DNA from: Globodera rostochiensis
Taxonomy: Eukaryota; Nematoda; Chromadorea; Rhabditida; Heteroderidae
DNA length: 64,000 bases
NCBI GenBank assembly: GCA_018350325.1
Contig: JAEVLN010000003.1
Coordinates: 1,969,214-2,033,213, forward strand
Direction of reading: 5' to 3'
The notes under the pieces are model-generated. The model ran no database searches, was not told where the DNA came from, and worked only from the letters and a program-made list of their open reading frames with translations. A program made the position numbers and the translations under genes. This document shows, piece after piece, positions 42,998 to 56,234 of the stretch (position 1 is its first letter; each line of letters opens with the position of its first letter).

Positions 42998-45900
42998 ATG
43001 GTCAAATCGCTCGTTCGCCCACTGCACGTCGGCACACAACGATTATTCCCCGTCAACTGTGCGCGGTTCGAGGCCAACATATTCTGCAAGATTCGCTGTC
43101 AGAACTGCTTCCGACCCCGTCAGGAGCACTCAGCAGCCGCGCTGGGCGAAGCACAGGTCGAAAGAGTTGGGGGCTGATGGGCGTACATCCGGCCCTCCCC
43201 CTCCCCCCCCCCCGACCCGATCAGCATCGGTAGCAGGTTCTCCCAACATTTGTCCAATGGTGCAATTATCCTCACTAACCCCCAACCCCCCCCCCCCTCC
43301 CCCTCCCCTCCCCTCCCCCTCCCCTCCCCTCCCCCCACTTTCACCACACACCTCAAAACGCGTAAGCACTCATCGCGCGCCTCTCTGTGCCTAAAACAAT
43401 ATGTAATTGTTGTGGAATGGGCGAGTCGCCTACGGGGAAGTGCTGAGAGCGGATAAATCGCTGGACGGATGAAAATGGGGTTGCTTTATTCACAGAGTGA
43501 GGGAAGTTGGGATTACAGAACAGAGTTTGGACGGGCGGCTGGGAGAGTGAGTGCGGGTTGAAGGAAGTCCATTTTTCTTCTTCCATCGGCTCATTAGAGC
43601 TTCCCCCCCCCTATCCCCCCCCCCCAACCCTCAGCCCACTTCCTCTGTCCGCCCCTCCGGCGACCGACGACCCAGATACGCACACTGAGAGAGTTGTGAT
43701 GATTTCTTCAGCTGATGGAGATAGCGTTGGCGTTGCTCATCAGCGAAGGATCAGCAGCAGATCCTCCCACCCTCACAAAATCCGCCACATCTTCCATCCA
43801 TCCAATGCCCCCGCAATTCCGGACATCCATCCCCCCCCTCCTCCCCCTCCCCCACCGCCTCCACAAACATTGTGACAATCCTTTTGCTGGTCTCCCTCCC
43901 TCCCACCCCATCGCCCCCTGGCAGCACATGGCCATCCGCCCGAAACAAATCCCTCCCAATACGATCGTTTTGCCCGCCCTCTGCGGCACACATCGTCCGC
44001 CACGGCACCCCCCCCCCCTCTTTTCGATTCGACCATCGTTTCCCATTTGTCCCCCCCCCCCTTCCCCCCCCCATCTCCATTATCTGCTGCCCTACAAAAA
44101 ATATTCGTACAATTCCCCCCCCCCCCCTCCGCCCACAGCAATTCATTTCAATCCGTCGTTTTGCCCATTCCTTCCCCCCCCCTTTTCTGTTCGTATAGTC
44201 CGCCAATGTCCACGCCAACGTTCGTTTACATATCATAACTATTCTAATGCCGAAATGAGTGAGTGTCTTTGCCTTCATATTATTAATCTCTGTGGCGAAT
44301 GAATGAATGAATGACCATTCAAATGTTTATTTGCACATTTTTCACTAAAAATTGAAAGAATGCCTTTACTTTGTGATGCCCCAACTTTCTCGACATTTAG
44401 AATATTCGAAGTTTCATTTGTATGCCTTTTTCTTCATTAACGTTGGAACAAAGCGTCCTGTGTGCTCTATTTTTATTCATTTTCTTTTTACAATGTACAA
44501 AATTTGCTTCTTTTTTTATGATTAATTAAATACTTTCTCTTTTAATTATTTTACATAACATTCTTTGAATTGAATGAGAGAACAAACAAACAAACTTTGA
44601 AAATCCCTTTCCCCTCACCGTTTTATGCCCTTTTATTCCCTTTTCTTTCGCTGTTACCATTTCATTTCACAAAGTCCGAACCGACCGACCGACCGCAATG
44701 ATCGCATGTCATTATAATCAAATCTGGCGCATCGGATTTATTTGACCGAAATGGAATAAAAAGGGGGGGGGGGGGGGGAGAAATGAGAATAATAAATAAA
44801 TAAGGAAATTTGTTGGGAATTGGGTGACCAACCGACCGACCGACCGCTTTCATTCAGCGGTTCGGAACCGGGTTGGTTGACTGACTGTTGTTGTACACGG
44901 AATCACTTCCTGCGGCGTATTAACATACAAATTTCAGGAAATTGGCGGGGCGGGGGGGGGGGGGGGGGTCGCGCGATGTAACGGCGCGGGGGGGAGGGGC
45001 GGCGGCGTGGCAGAGACGCGAAATGGCACAATTTTCGCGCGCGTGTCAAATTTTCTATTTTTACTCTTTTATTATCTCATTTTTAACATATTCTTCACAA
45101 CTTTATGTACATATTTATTTATTTCCTTTATTCATTATGTTCCTTACTTTTTGTTGTTTCGTTGACAATTAATTCAATTACTTTGTCCTTTTTATGTTCC
45201 CTTTCATTTTACGTTTCAATACAGAAAAGGTTAGGAAGGAACGGAACAGACTGCTGGCATAAATTGTTAGAACAAAGAAAATGATTAAAACAATTTAGTA
45301 ACGGACGGCGGTGCTATGTTTGAGAATTTATTAACAAAAATGCAATAAAAAGGAGGAAAATACACCCCAAAAATCTCTTTTTTTGGTACCCCACCGCCTC
45401 CCCCAAGGCAAAATCCCTAAATACGCGCCTGCGCATGGACGGCAAAAAAGAGAAAAAAGCGAAACAATGTCAAAAAACTGTTTCAAAAAATCACAACAAA
45501 AAAATCGATGTTTTCAAAAGAGCTCAAACTCCACCAAATTTTGGCTAGAGTAAGCTGGGGTCACTAAAAGCATGTCTTCAAAATTTGGTAATGAAATACA
45601 ACAACCGCTAAGCCTGTGTGTTCATGGCCTCAATAATTTGGCAAAATTTAATGGCAGACATTGTGTCTAACATCACTCTGTCTGCCGCGTCATTAGAGTT
45701 TGTCTGTTAATTTGTTTAAATGCTTTTGGCGTTATGATTTATGTAAATGAATTAAATCGCTTCTTTTCCTTTTTTTGCCGTCCATGGACGAATTCGGCTA
45801 AACACATGTTTTTTGTGCATAACTCGCCCCAAAACAAAATGCTGAAAAATAAAAAATTTATTATTAGAAAGTCAAAAATTTTCACAAATTAATGTGCATT

Positions 45901-48900
45901 TAAAAATACTACCTAAAAAATAAATTTGTTGAGTTTCTTCTGAACAGTTCGAACAAAAATTCTCCAACAGCGTTGCCTCCGGCATTCATTCCCTATTGAA
46001 GTTAATTTTTGGGTCCCGGACCGCCCATGACAATTTGAGCCCCAAACATTTGTCAGTTCAACAAAAAATGAAACGCGCAAATATTTAAATATGTACATAA
46101 TTCATTTTCTTTTCATTTTGCACTTACATTTGATATTTTCAGATGAATCGTAAAATCTCGGCCTGCGGCTTTCTTTACGTCGCACCAATAAATTTGGGTA
46201 AATTTTATGGTTCTTATGCTGTTTGTCCCCCACAAATTTTTTTTTTGCTAAAACACTGAAAAAATGTTTTTAGGGGTAATCAAGGGTGTAGAATCCGATT
46301 CTGACATTTATTCCGCTCAATGCCGAACCCCAGACCCAAATTCGAACAATTTTCGAAAAATTCAATTTTTTCAAAATTCGCATTTATTTCACAAAATCGA
46401 TTCAAATGCACGAAAATCATTATTAAATGAGTGACAACGGAAGTATTCATTGAGCACGCTCACATGGGTACAAAACACTCACTTGAGACCAAAAAATTAT
46501 GAAACACAACATTATAATTGCCGAACTGTTTAGCTATAAAAACTCTGGCAGTTTTCGTGCATTTGGATCGATTTTGTGAAATAAATGCGAATTTTGAAAA
46601 AATTGAATTTTTCGAAAATTGTTCGAATTTGGGTCTGGGGTTCGGCATTGAGCGGAATAAATGTCAGGATCGGATTCTACACCCTTGATTACCCCTAAAA
46701 ACATTTTTTCAGTGTTTTAGCAAAAAAAAAAATTTGTGGGGGACAAACAGCATAAGAACCAATTTTATTTTGATAGTTTTGGAGTAAAACATTCTTTCAA
46801 TATTTAGATTTTTCACAACCGTCGCACGAGAAAAAGCGTTGGCAGCGACGATGGTTCACTCTATACGACGACGGCGAACTCAGTTACGGGTTGGACTCCA
46901 ATGTAACTTTTTGAAAAATTAAATTTTTTGATTTTCGGACGGGCGGATTAAATAGTTTGGTTTTGTTGCTTAAACAAATGTGTTGAACTTTAAAAAAAAA
47001 CAAATTTTTGCCAGCCCGACACTGTGCCCCAGTTGAAAATGGACATGAACAAGTGCATTCGAGTTTGTGAGGCGGATGCCATCACCAATCATTCGCATAG
47101 CATTCTGATCGCTTTCAAAAGCGATCGGATGGACGTTTTGGGCGGGTTGAAAAAGTGTAATTGTCCGACTGTGGGGGCTGATGACCGACATCCGGTCGTG
47201 TGTTATGTGAAAGCCGACTCAACCGACGAAATCCGATGGTTTGTCCGCATTATAATCAATCGGTTATTAAGAATATTTTATTTTTTAAAAATCTTTCTTG
47301 GACTCAAAAAAGTCCCCAATTTTTAACGAATTTTTACCGGGCGGGGAATTTTTTTTAGAATTTTAACGCTTTTTTTTGAAAAAGGTTGGTTCTATCAAAG
47401 AAAATGGCCAATATAATTAATTAGATTTTAGTCTTTAGGTGGCAAAATTTGTTGCAATTTTACGCGAAGCAAAATGCCATACTTTTGATGCCAACACGCC
47501 AATTTCACACATCGGAGGAATATTTCGACGACGATTTCCCCGTCGATGCCCAAAAAGAATTCGTTGTTCAAGTGAGCACTTTTGGGAAGAATTTAATTTT
47601 TTTAAAAAAAGAATGTTTTGTAATAAATTCTCTTTGGAGTTGGGCAAATTGACGCGTCGATCTTTAGTCACTTTTTCATTTTTGGATGAGTTTTTTGGCA
47701 AACATTTTAATGTTCCCGGGCTGGTCGATATATCGTTTTTGTCTTTTTCATCTTTTTGGGCTTCGTTTTTGTAAATGAAGCTTAAACTTTTGATTTTGAT
47801 TTTTTTGTTGTACCAAAATGCTACGGGGAACCCCTCCCCAATACCCCTCTGGTGGCATTTAAGAGCAAAACATCCGAAATTGGCAATTTTTTCAAAATTG
47901 CCCCTGCAGCTAATTCTTTTGCCCAATTATTAATGTCTTCCAGTGGTATTCACTACATAAAGCTGGACCCTTTCCGTGTTTTGTTTTTTGGTTTCTCTAC
48001 ACTTTTAAGGACCAAAAAATTCTCGGATTATTTTTTAGTAAAAAGTTTTGGAGGTCCGACGGTGGCTTACTTATTGAGCCTAGAAAATGAACAAATCCGT
48101 GGTCCGTTTTTAAAAAATTGTATGCAATATTCTGTTAAGATGAGTACATTTTTCTGTTTCGTTTTACTTTCATCGAATCACACTTTTAACATTTCTGAAA
48201 ATTAAACATTTCGTCTGACCGGCCCCCCCCACCGGTGATTTTAAATGTTTCTATTCTCTCTGAAAGCGATTTTATTTATGAAAATCGGCTCTTTCCATCC
48301 TTCCCGCCGCCTTTGGAGAAATCGCCTCCAGCACGTTTCTTTTCCTTCTAATTCCAACGGGGCCTTTGTTAAAATGTCTTTCCGTTGCCCTCCGACGTCG
48401 CCTCCCACTCAAAGGAAAGGACTTTTGAACCAACTTCGGGTACACCCCCACCCCAACCCCAACAACATCCCCCCCCCCCAATCCTTCCCTCCCCTCCCCT
48501 CCGTGATTGCGAAAAGCAACCGAAGGAATGAATGGTTTCTTCTCCCTCCCCTCACGCCCCCCCTTCCCCGCGATGTCCTTGTCGATCCATCTCCGGAATG
48601 TAATGGAATTGGATGAATTGAATTGAATTGAATTGGTGCGTTGTATGCTGGACTGACTGACTGCGCGGAGAGTTGTGGCTGCTGCTCCACAACTGAGGCG
48701 CGACAGACTCTCCGCACATTTTGCCTCATTCTTTCCTTTAATTCCCTCACTCAAACTTTTGAACATCCAAAACAACGGAATATTTCTTCAAACTTACAAA
48801 AGTGCTATTTTTTTGTTCGAATTAACAAAGCCGTACTCCCCCACCCCCCCCCCACCCTCTTTTTTTGCCCGTAATCCAATTTTGCGGATCAAACCATTCA

Positions 48901-51900
48901 TCAGCTGCTCCAAAGTGTCTGGGTGGGAATATAAGCACTGAACGCCCCCCTCCCCGTGCAGTGTTCAACGGACAGTCCCCCCCCCCCCCCTCTCTCCTCC
49001 TATGATTGGTGGTTTATCCCTTTTAGTCACCATTCAGCTTTCGGGGAAACCAGTTAAAAGCACAATTCGTTGCTGATCAGCCAAACAAATTGTTCAATTT
49101 ATTTTGTTGTTCAGGCAAAGGACACTTCGGACATCCCTTCTTGCTCTTCCTCTCGTTGCTCATCACCGCCCACAAGTGCTGAAGATTTGGCGAAGCCAAC
49201 GGTTAAGGAAAATTGCGTTCAAATGGACGAACCGAGAGAACACAAAACAACAGCGACAAATGAGGCACTGGGCAGAAACTGTCAGGCGATGATGTGAGTT
49301 TTGGTGTGGCGGTTGGGGGGGGGAAGCAAAAACATGAAGGCGTACAGGAAACAATGGCCATTTTTAGTTGGTTTTTTTACATTTTTGTGAAAGAATACTC
49401 CACTAAATATGGCATCATTGCAGAATTTATTATTTATTTCCTATTTAGTGCAATTTCCTTTCACAAAAAGGAACAAATAAAAAACGGTGCATTGATCCAA
49501 CCAATACAAATCGCTTCGTCAACTTTTGATTAAATTTCTGCGCCCCCCCCCCCCCCCTCCTTTGGGATTGTCATGAATTGAGCAAATGGATGAATTCCAA
49601 TTCAGAAACGTCGTCCAAGTACCAGACATTTCCGAGCAGCAGATCACCTCCACTTCGTCCCCTCTGCTTAGACCAGTGGCGCTTCCACGGGCGACAAACA
49701 AAACGACTTCGTCGGTAACCGAAAGCATTTCCCAATGCCTTCCATCGGGCAAAACTCTCGCTGGACTTGCCGAAAATCCGGCACCGATTGGCTCAAATTA
49801 TTCGGATTTTTCTGCTCCTGCTGCTGCTGCTCATCCTTCCGTCGCTTTTTCTCGCCCGACCTCCTTCAACACCGTCCGTCATTCTTTCTCTGCATTTAAA
49901 TAGAATTTTCAAAATGTTTGTTGCTTTAGCCTTTTCAAATTGACACTTCGAATATTCACACACTCCGCAAGGGTTGGCTGATGTTGCGAGGCAAAACTGA
50001 GAACGAATGGTGCAAACATTGGGTCGTTCTAGCCGGACTTTCGCTAAAATTATATAAGTAATTTTAAAGCGCACACATTTAATTTAATTTAATTTTTTAT
50101 TTTAATTAAATTTTAGAGATGTTTGGTCAGAGGACACGGAGAAGCCGCTGTTGTCTGTTGATTTGAAGGAATGCGAAAGCGTTTACCCCTCGGAAACGGC
50201 CCGTAACTACGGAATAGAGATCAAAGTGATGAGATTTCAAAGAAAATGGAACATTTTGTCATCCCTTTTTTCCATCTCTTTAGTGCCGTAGAGCCCGTTT
50301 TGTACTTTCGGCGATGGTTTGTTTTGGGCGGTCTGTTGGGAATTTGCCTATCGCCGTACTTTCAGACTCCCGGGATTCGCGACTCGTGGATAATCGCTCT
50401 GCAGCAGAATCTGCACAATCCCTCGCCCACCTACGCGGACACCACCGCGTCCATTGACGCTCAGTCGCAAGCCGACAGCACGGACATTACTTCCCTTCCG
50501 CCGGTTTGTTGGCTAAATGGATGAATGAATGAGACGGGGCGGTGCTGTTAACGCAACCCGAACATTTCCTCCAGCGTCGGAAGAAGAACATCGCTTACGT
50601 CGCGCCCGAGTCGCACCACAGCAATTCGCTGATGGACGGGGACGCGTCCTCCTCCACCGAGACGGAGGAGGAACGACGGAACGAAGCGGCTCGACGGCTG
50701 ACCCACCAGCAGCAGCCGACTCTGACGAACTCACAGCAGCAGCGGTCGGCAAATGCCGGCGGCAGCATTCACGCGACAATCGTCGGCAGAAGGACGTCGT
50801 CGACCTCCTCGCGCCACCTTCGACCCTCCTCGCCGACCTCCTCCCGCCTCTCCTCCTCTCGCCTCTCTTCCTCCTCCCACCATCACAGCAACAACAACAA
50901 CAACCAGCGACCTCACCGCAGAGGGGCGACCAACAAACACCGCCAAAGCGTCTCTCCGTCAATGCGACGCTCGCCCGTGAACCGTTTGAAGGACAGAAAC
51001 GTGAAGTCGGGCAGCCAATCGTCGATAAACGTCGGCGGCGGCATTGGCATAACGTCCAGCAACAACAGCAGCGGCGGCGGCGGCAATGTGGAAGTAAGGC
51101 AAAACATTCATTTGATGCCCCCAAATTCTTGACACATTTCCAATCTTTTTTTTTGAAACAATTTTTAGCATTTGTTTTTGCGTGCGACGGACGTCGGGAG
51201 TGATTCATTGGGCAACGATTTCGATATTTTCTCCGGCGACGGTGATGAGGACCGGATTCGTCATCATCTTCCTTTGGTGGTTGGTTCCCCTTTTTTGTGT
51301 CTTTCAATCCCATAACACCACAAAAAGCATACAAACGAAATCATAAAATTCACATTTTCTGATGAATGCAGCGAATCAAATTGCATTAAGGCCCAAAAAA
51401 AGGGGGAAAGTCTGGTGAATTCGAAAGAGTGAGGCGAATACATTATCCCTTTTTTGGGGGAATTGACCAATTTTTGGCCAAAACATTTTGTTTCCCAATG
51501 GAAGAAATCTGCCAATCTCTGTGCTGCTGCCGAAATAACAGTCCAATTTCGAATCGAAACCAACCCAAATCCCCAGATGTTTTGTCCCCTCTGCTGTTGC
51601 CGTTTCGTTTTTTTCATTCATTGCCATTTTGGCGATTCCCTTCACAATTCGTGTTTGCCTCGAGGGGCCCGAATGCTAACTCTTCACACTTTCACCATTC
51701 ACTCCCATGCGATCCCGAAACTGCTCTTCCCCTTCCCATCTGTTCCACACACATTCATCCCCCCCCCTTCTCCCCCCTCCTTCCTCCTGATCGCCCCTGG
51801 GGGGGGGGTATAACTTTTCGCAAAACCTTCTAGCTTTACGTTTTTCGAGCCCCATTATTTGCTTTGTTTTTTGTTTGCTTTCATTTGTCCGTCTGACTCT

Positions 51901-54900
51901 TGACCGGATTCTCCTTTTAAATTTCACTTTTTGGCATCTTCAGTTTTCACATATTTCTCGATTGAAATATTCGCGCAAATCTGTTTTATTGTTTTGTCTC
52001 GAGACAAAAATTCGTGTCCTTTCTCTTTGAGAACAATTTGATGTCGATTCGCCGTCCTACCCATTTGTCCCCGTCTCCGTCAAGACGAAGTGGCGGCGGC
52101 AGCACTCTCATCCGACCATCGCACTCGCCCGTCTCGTTGCCATCTCTGCTTCAGCAGTCAGCCTTCGAATTCAACAACAAATTGCAAAATGGACGAAAGG
52201 ATCGATCTCCCTGCCGATTGTCTCCGTTTTCCTCTCACAAAACGACTGCCTCAAGCGCCACCAATTTTTTGCGCTTCGATTCGTTCGCTCACTTTTCAAA
52301 TGGGGCCAATTCGGACTATTCGCAACACTCGCGTTATAACTTGACGAACAAAAGTGATAGTGTTGACGGTGCTGAGAGGGAAAGCCATCGGGAGAATAAT
52401 AATGGGGTGAGCTCTCTCATCTTTCGCCGTTGTGTTTAGCTCGGACTAGGCGATCCGGGTGAGAGAAGGCTGGCGACGGCGGCCACTCACCGGAAACGGG
52501 ACGGAAGTAATAGACACCACAACATCAGTGGAAGTGCATGGGCCGATGGGTTTCACCGGGGAATGTTGAAAACGCTGGAGGGGCAGGTAACTAACGGCGG
52601 TTAGCTTCAAAGAGAGCATCGTAAGAAGAAAGAATGAAAGAAGCGTTGTGGGTATCGTCTTAAGGCGATTGATTAGCTGCCGGAACGGCACGGCACTGTC
52701 ACATATCTTTGTACAAATACAAAATAAGAAAGCACTGTTTAAGGTACAATCTCTTCGAAATCAGCTCAGCCAAACGTCAAATCGCCTTCACGAAACGCTC
52801 GTTGAGAATGAACGCCTCCGTGTGATGAGTTCGGTCAAAAATTCGCCCATTCAGCGGGATGAGATCCAGAATACGGATGTCCGTTATTATTCACGTATTT
52901 GACAGCATTTTGATTGTTCCGCACTTTAAGATTTCCAAACTTCGTCAATGTTTAACTGCAGCAGAGTCCGAATTGGCAAAGCAGCAGGATGCCATGAACA
53001 TGCTGAAGCACCGGTTGGACGTGTACGGCAACGAAAACAACAGTTCCTCCACGTCGGACGCCGTCTCCCCAGCAAGAATTGATGCGATCAAACAGCGCTC
53101 GAGTGATTTGGACAAATTGTAATATTTTCGTTTTATGGTAAAAAAAGATATTGAACACAAGAGCCCGAACTGATCGGTCTTCAAGACCGGGTTTTTTTGT
53201 TTTTTTTCTTAATTAAATTCGATTATTTTAATTGCCTTTTTTAGTCCGGTCGAGATAAGTCAGCGTCTCGTCTCACTTCTCAAAGTCCAAGCCGGTGCCC
53301 TCTCAAAACTGCTCCATTCCTCGCATTCAATTAGCGAAAGAATTGCGCCTCTGCGGAGACAAGTGGACGGGCTGATCAGAACTGTTGCCGGAATTGATGA
53401 AAATGTGCCGCAAACAGCAAAACGGATGGAAAACGCTTTCGATGAGGTGGTCAGCGCTTATGAGAAGGTTGTGTTGCTGCTGCTAACATGGCCTTTGCGA
53501 ATTGAATTCTATTGTTTAAGCTGGGCACTTTGTTGGCCGGCTCTCTTCTTGAAGGCGATGAGGACAGCTCGACAAGCCGCGTGACACTGTTACAAGAAAT
53601 TCACGAGCTGGAAAATGAGATGGATGATATGCAGGTGGTGCATCGATTGCGCTTGAGTGGACGTCAAATTACAATTTAAGACGTCGCACTCGGAAGAAAT
53701 GGAGCGACAGCGAACCGAATGTGAGCACCAATTGCGGCTGCTCAGAGAACGCGTGGACCACGAAGAGGCGGGCAGAAAGCGGCTGCAAACGGAGTTGGAG
53801 ACGATAAACACCGCGCGGTCGTCAAACGAGGAGAGAGTTGCGGAGCAAAGGACGGCACATGACGCGACGGTCAGAGAGTTGAGGGCGGAATTTGACCGCC
53901 AGTTGGGCACTTTGTTGGAGGAGCACAATAAAGAGTTGGAGGACGAGAAAAAGGCAACAAAGTTGGACCATTTTGGGGGATGATCGATAAGAGCATGCCA
54001 TCAGACTAATTTGTGGACAGATTGGCGTTGGATGCCGTCCACCGAATGCATGACGAGGAGGTACAAATGTTGAGCGAAAAGTTGCGCACTTTGCAGCAGC
54101 GGACACTCCAACTGGAACAGCAAAGAAAGACGTCCTCCGACGCGACTTCAAAGGGAATGGCACTGGATGAAAGGCCGAAGAATGAGTGAGTTTGGTTGGG
54201 TTTGAAATGGAAAGGACGCAAAAAAGTGTTGTTATTGTTGTTGTTTTGCTTAAACAACTCGAAAAAGGATAAAGCGAATGAATTACGCGCAGTCACTTTC
54301 AAAATGCCACAATATTTAGGATTGAAAAGATGAGCATCGAGCTGAACAACCTTTCTGCACTTTACTCGGCCAAATGCCTTGAAAACTCGAAATTGGACGA
54401 AGAAATGCAGAAGATACTCAGAGAACGGGAACAGAAAAGTGCCAATTCGAGGTTGCGCTTTCAAATGGAACTTTTCATTTAAATTTAAACCGCCGCTGTT
54501 TGATTTTCCCCATTTTTAGCAGTTTGGATGCCCTAAATAAGCGTCTTCAAAGGGAACTCCGACAGAAGGAGCAAAGCGTTGAGGAACTCCGACAACAAAT
54601 TTCATGGCTTGAGAAGAAACTGAAAATGAGTGGCATTGAAGTTTCCGAACAGGGTAAAATTCATTTGATGCCGCTTATATATATAATGATTTTAAAATAA
54701 ATAAATTAATTAATAAATGTTGGTGATGGGCGATCGGTCACTTGCACGCTAAAGCAATTTTGTTTTGGCTTTCACCCATATTTTTACTCGGTTTCAGAGC
54801 TCTGCAACTTCTTCAAACGGTTAGTGCAATATTATGTTTTTGCTGCTGCTTTTGCTTGTTTTGGTTCATAATTATATTCAACTTTCACTTTTGTTTTCCT

Positions 54901-55671
54901 TAAATTCACATTTCTCGATCGAAGCGATTCGATTTGGTGCAAATTAGTGAGATATGACACTTACAATTTGAAAGTCTGAAGCAGTGGGATCCCTTTTCAA
55001 TGCAGTTCGTCGAGGAATGGACGTTCGCGAAGTCGAGCAATGGGACTCAGGAATATGCTCACCGCAACTGCATGTACAACTGGTGACGAACGGGAAGAAC
55101 TTGGAGAAGGATTCGGAGGGGGGAGCGGACGGACAAATCGCTTCGACAAAAACGTCGCGCAAAGGGACAGCGGAGGACAGTGCCAAGGAGAAGAACAGCA
55201 GCGGCAACAGTTCCCCCGGGACGCCTGTGAAGTTCCGACCGTCGCCACAAAGCCTCAAACAGCAGCAGCAACAGCGAAAAGAGGGCAATAGCGGCGGGCG
55301 GAAAACGATGCACAACCGGAGGACAGGCAAATGCTTTTTTCTCTCAGAAACAAGCGAATTTTTGGAGAATCTCATTATTACTCCCCCAACTTGCAGATGT
55401 TCGCTACCATTCGAGTCCAGCCATTCCAAATTCCATTCCCTTCATCGACGACTCCTCGCAATCTCCACATTATAAATACTGTGCCAACAACTCAAAGGAC
55501 AGATGCTTTCTCGACCCCCCTCTTCCGACGATAATTACTTCTTCCCCTAAACTGTTTGGCCTTATTGAGGACGTCAGTAACTCTCATCAGAGGCGCTCCT
55601 TGGCCATTCCCCCAGTCAGTGAACGACGCAAATTTTTCGAGAGAGTGGCAGAGTACAACACGTTGTTTTGA
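42998..55671 (+). CDS. MPRIP/outspread-like protein: two PH domains and a long coiled coil
   Basis: Matches myosin phosphatase Rho-interacting protein. Exon 1 (42998-about 43156) encodes [20 protein letters not shown], the conserved N-terminal motif of MPRIP. After a 3-kb intron comes PH1: exon 46143-46197 (CGFLYVAP), exon 46808-46902 ([20 protein letters not shown]), then 47015-47238 and 47442 on ([12 protein letters not shown]). PH2 spans about 49940-50390: [49 protein letters not shown] Ser/Gln/Asn-rich middle (50540-52440) starts [13 protein letters not shown]. Coiled-coil exons run from 52744 to 54655 ([20 protein letters not shown]). The end [16 protein letters not shown] stops at 55671. 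MPRIP tethers myosin phosphatase and RhoA to F-actin; that role is by homology. Starting at 42935 would add a signal-like leader, but the TTCCAG at 42992 and the MPRIP N-terminus favour 42998. Confidence 0.85.
46209..46760. mobile_element. MITE with 209-bp inverted-repeat arms and 8-bp target duplication
   Basis: Left arm 46209-46417 and right arm 46552-46760 are near-perfect reverse complements; the ends are GGTTCTTATGC and GCATAAGAACC. A 134-bp centre has no coding capacity. The element is flanked on both sides by AATTTTAT (46201-46208 and 46761-46768), an 8-bp target-site duplication as produced by hAT-type transposases. It sits in intron 2 of the MPRIP-like gene. Removing the element and one duplication leaves an intron of 50 nt, the usual size here, so the insertion looks recent. 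The transposase is not in this window. Confidence 0.88.
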
Positions 55672-56234
55672 GGACACGCAATTGATTCTTCATTCCACCC
55701 GCTTAAACTACCTGCAACCCTCACTTTTAATATGTATTTGGATGGGCATATGTCAATTAAAACATTGTAAATGAAAGCTCGCCAATGTGATAAATGAGTA
55801 TAAACGAACGGATGACCACGGGAAGTCGTCGGAAATTAAAACAAATGCTACCGATACCATTTTGCGGTACAAAAAATAAGCCGTAACTCGAAAATTCTTC
55901 ACCCTTATAACAAAATATATTTTTTGGATTCAATTCAAATAATCGGTTGAACAAATATCGCACAAAGATTTTGTTAATGAGCATCACACCGCGCGCAAAA
56001 AGAATATATATGCGATGGTATATTTTTTGTGACGAGTTCGGTGGGGAGGGGAACAATGTGACCCCTTCCCATTAATTTCCCTTGGGGAGATTGCACATCG
56101 AACAATCGTTCCTCGAGCTGGGATTGCGCATGGTGCAATGCTGACAGCTCCAACTTCCGACTTCGTTCTCATTCACTGCTGCAATCGGTGAATGTCCACC
56201 AGCGCCTAAACGTTCAGTTACTAGTACAATCTCA
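55672..56234. other. Shared 3' region of convergent MPRIP-like and NPL4 genes
   Basis: AT-rich and without supported coding sequence; no clean AATAAA for either gene was found. Confidence 0.5.

Noticed and set aside
44680..44880. Two CCGACCGACCGACCGC clusters suggesting a hairpin or regulatory RNA
   Set aside because: Both copies are short simple repeats in the same orientation; no stable paired structure could be drawn.
47852..48205. Plus-strand frame of about 117 codons
   Set aside because: AT-rich composition, no domain, and located between PH1 and later exons of the MPRIP-like gene, so probably intronic.
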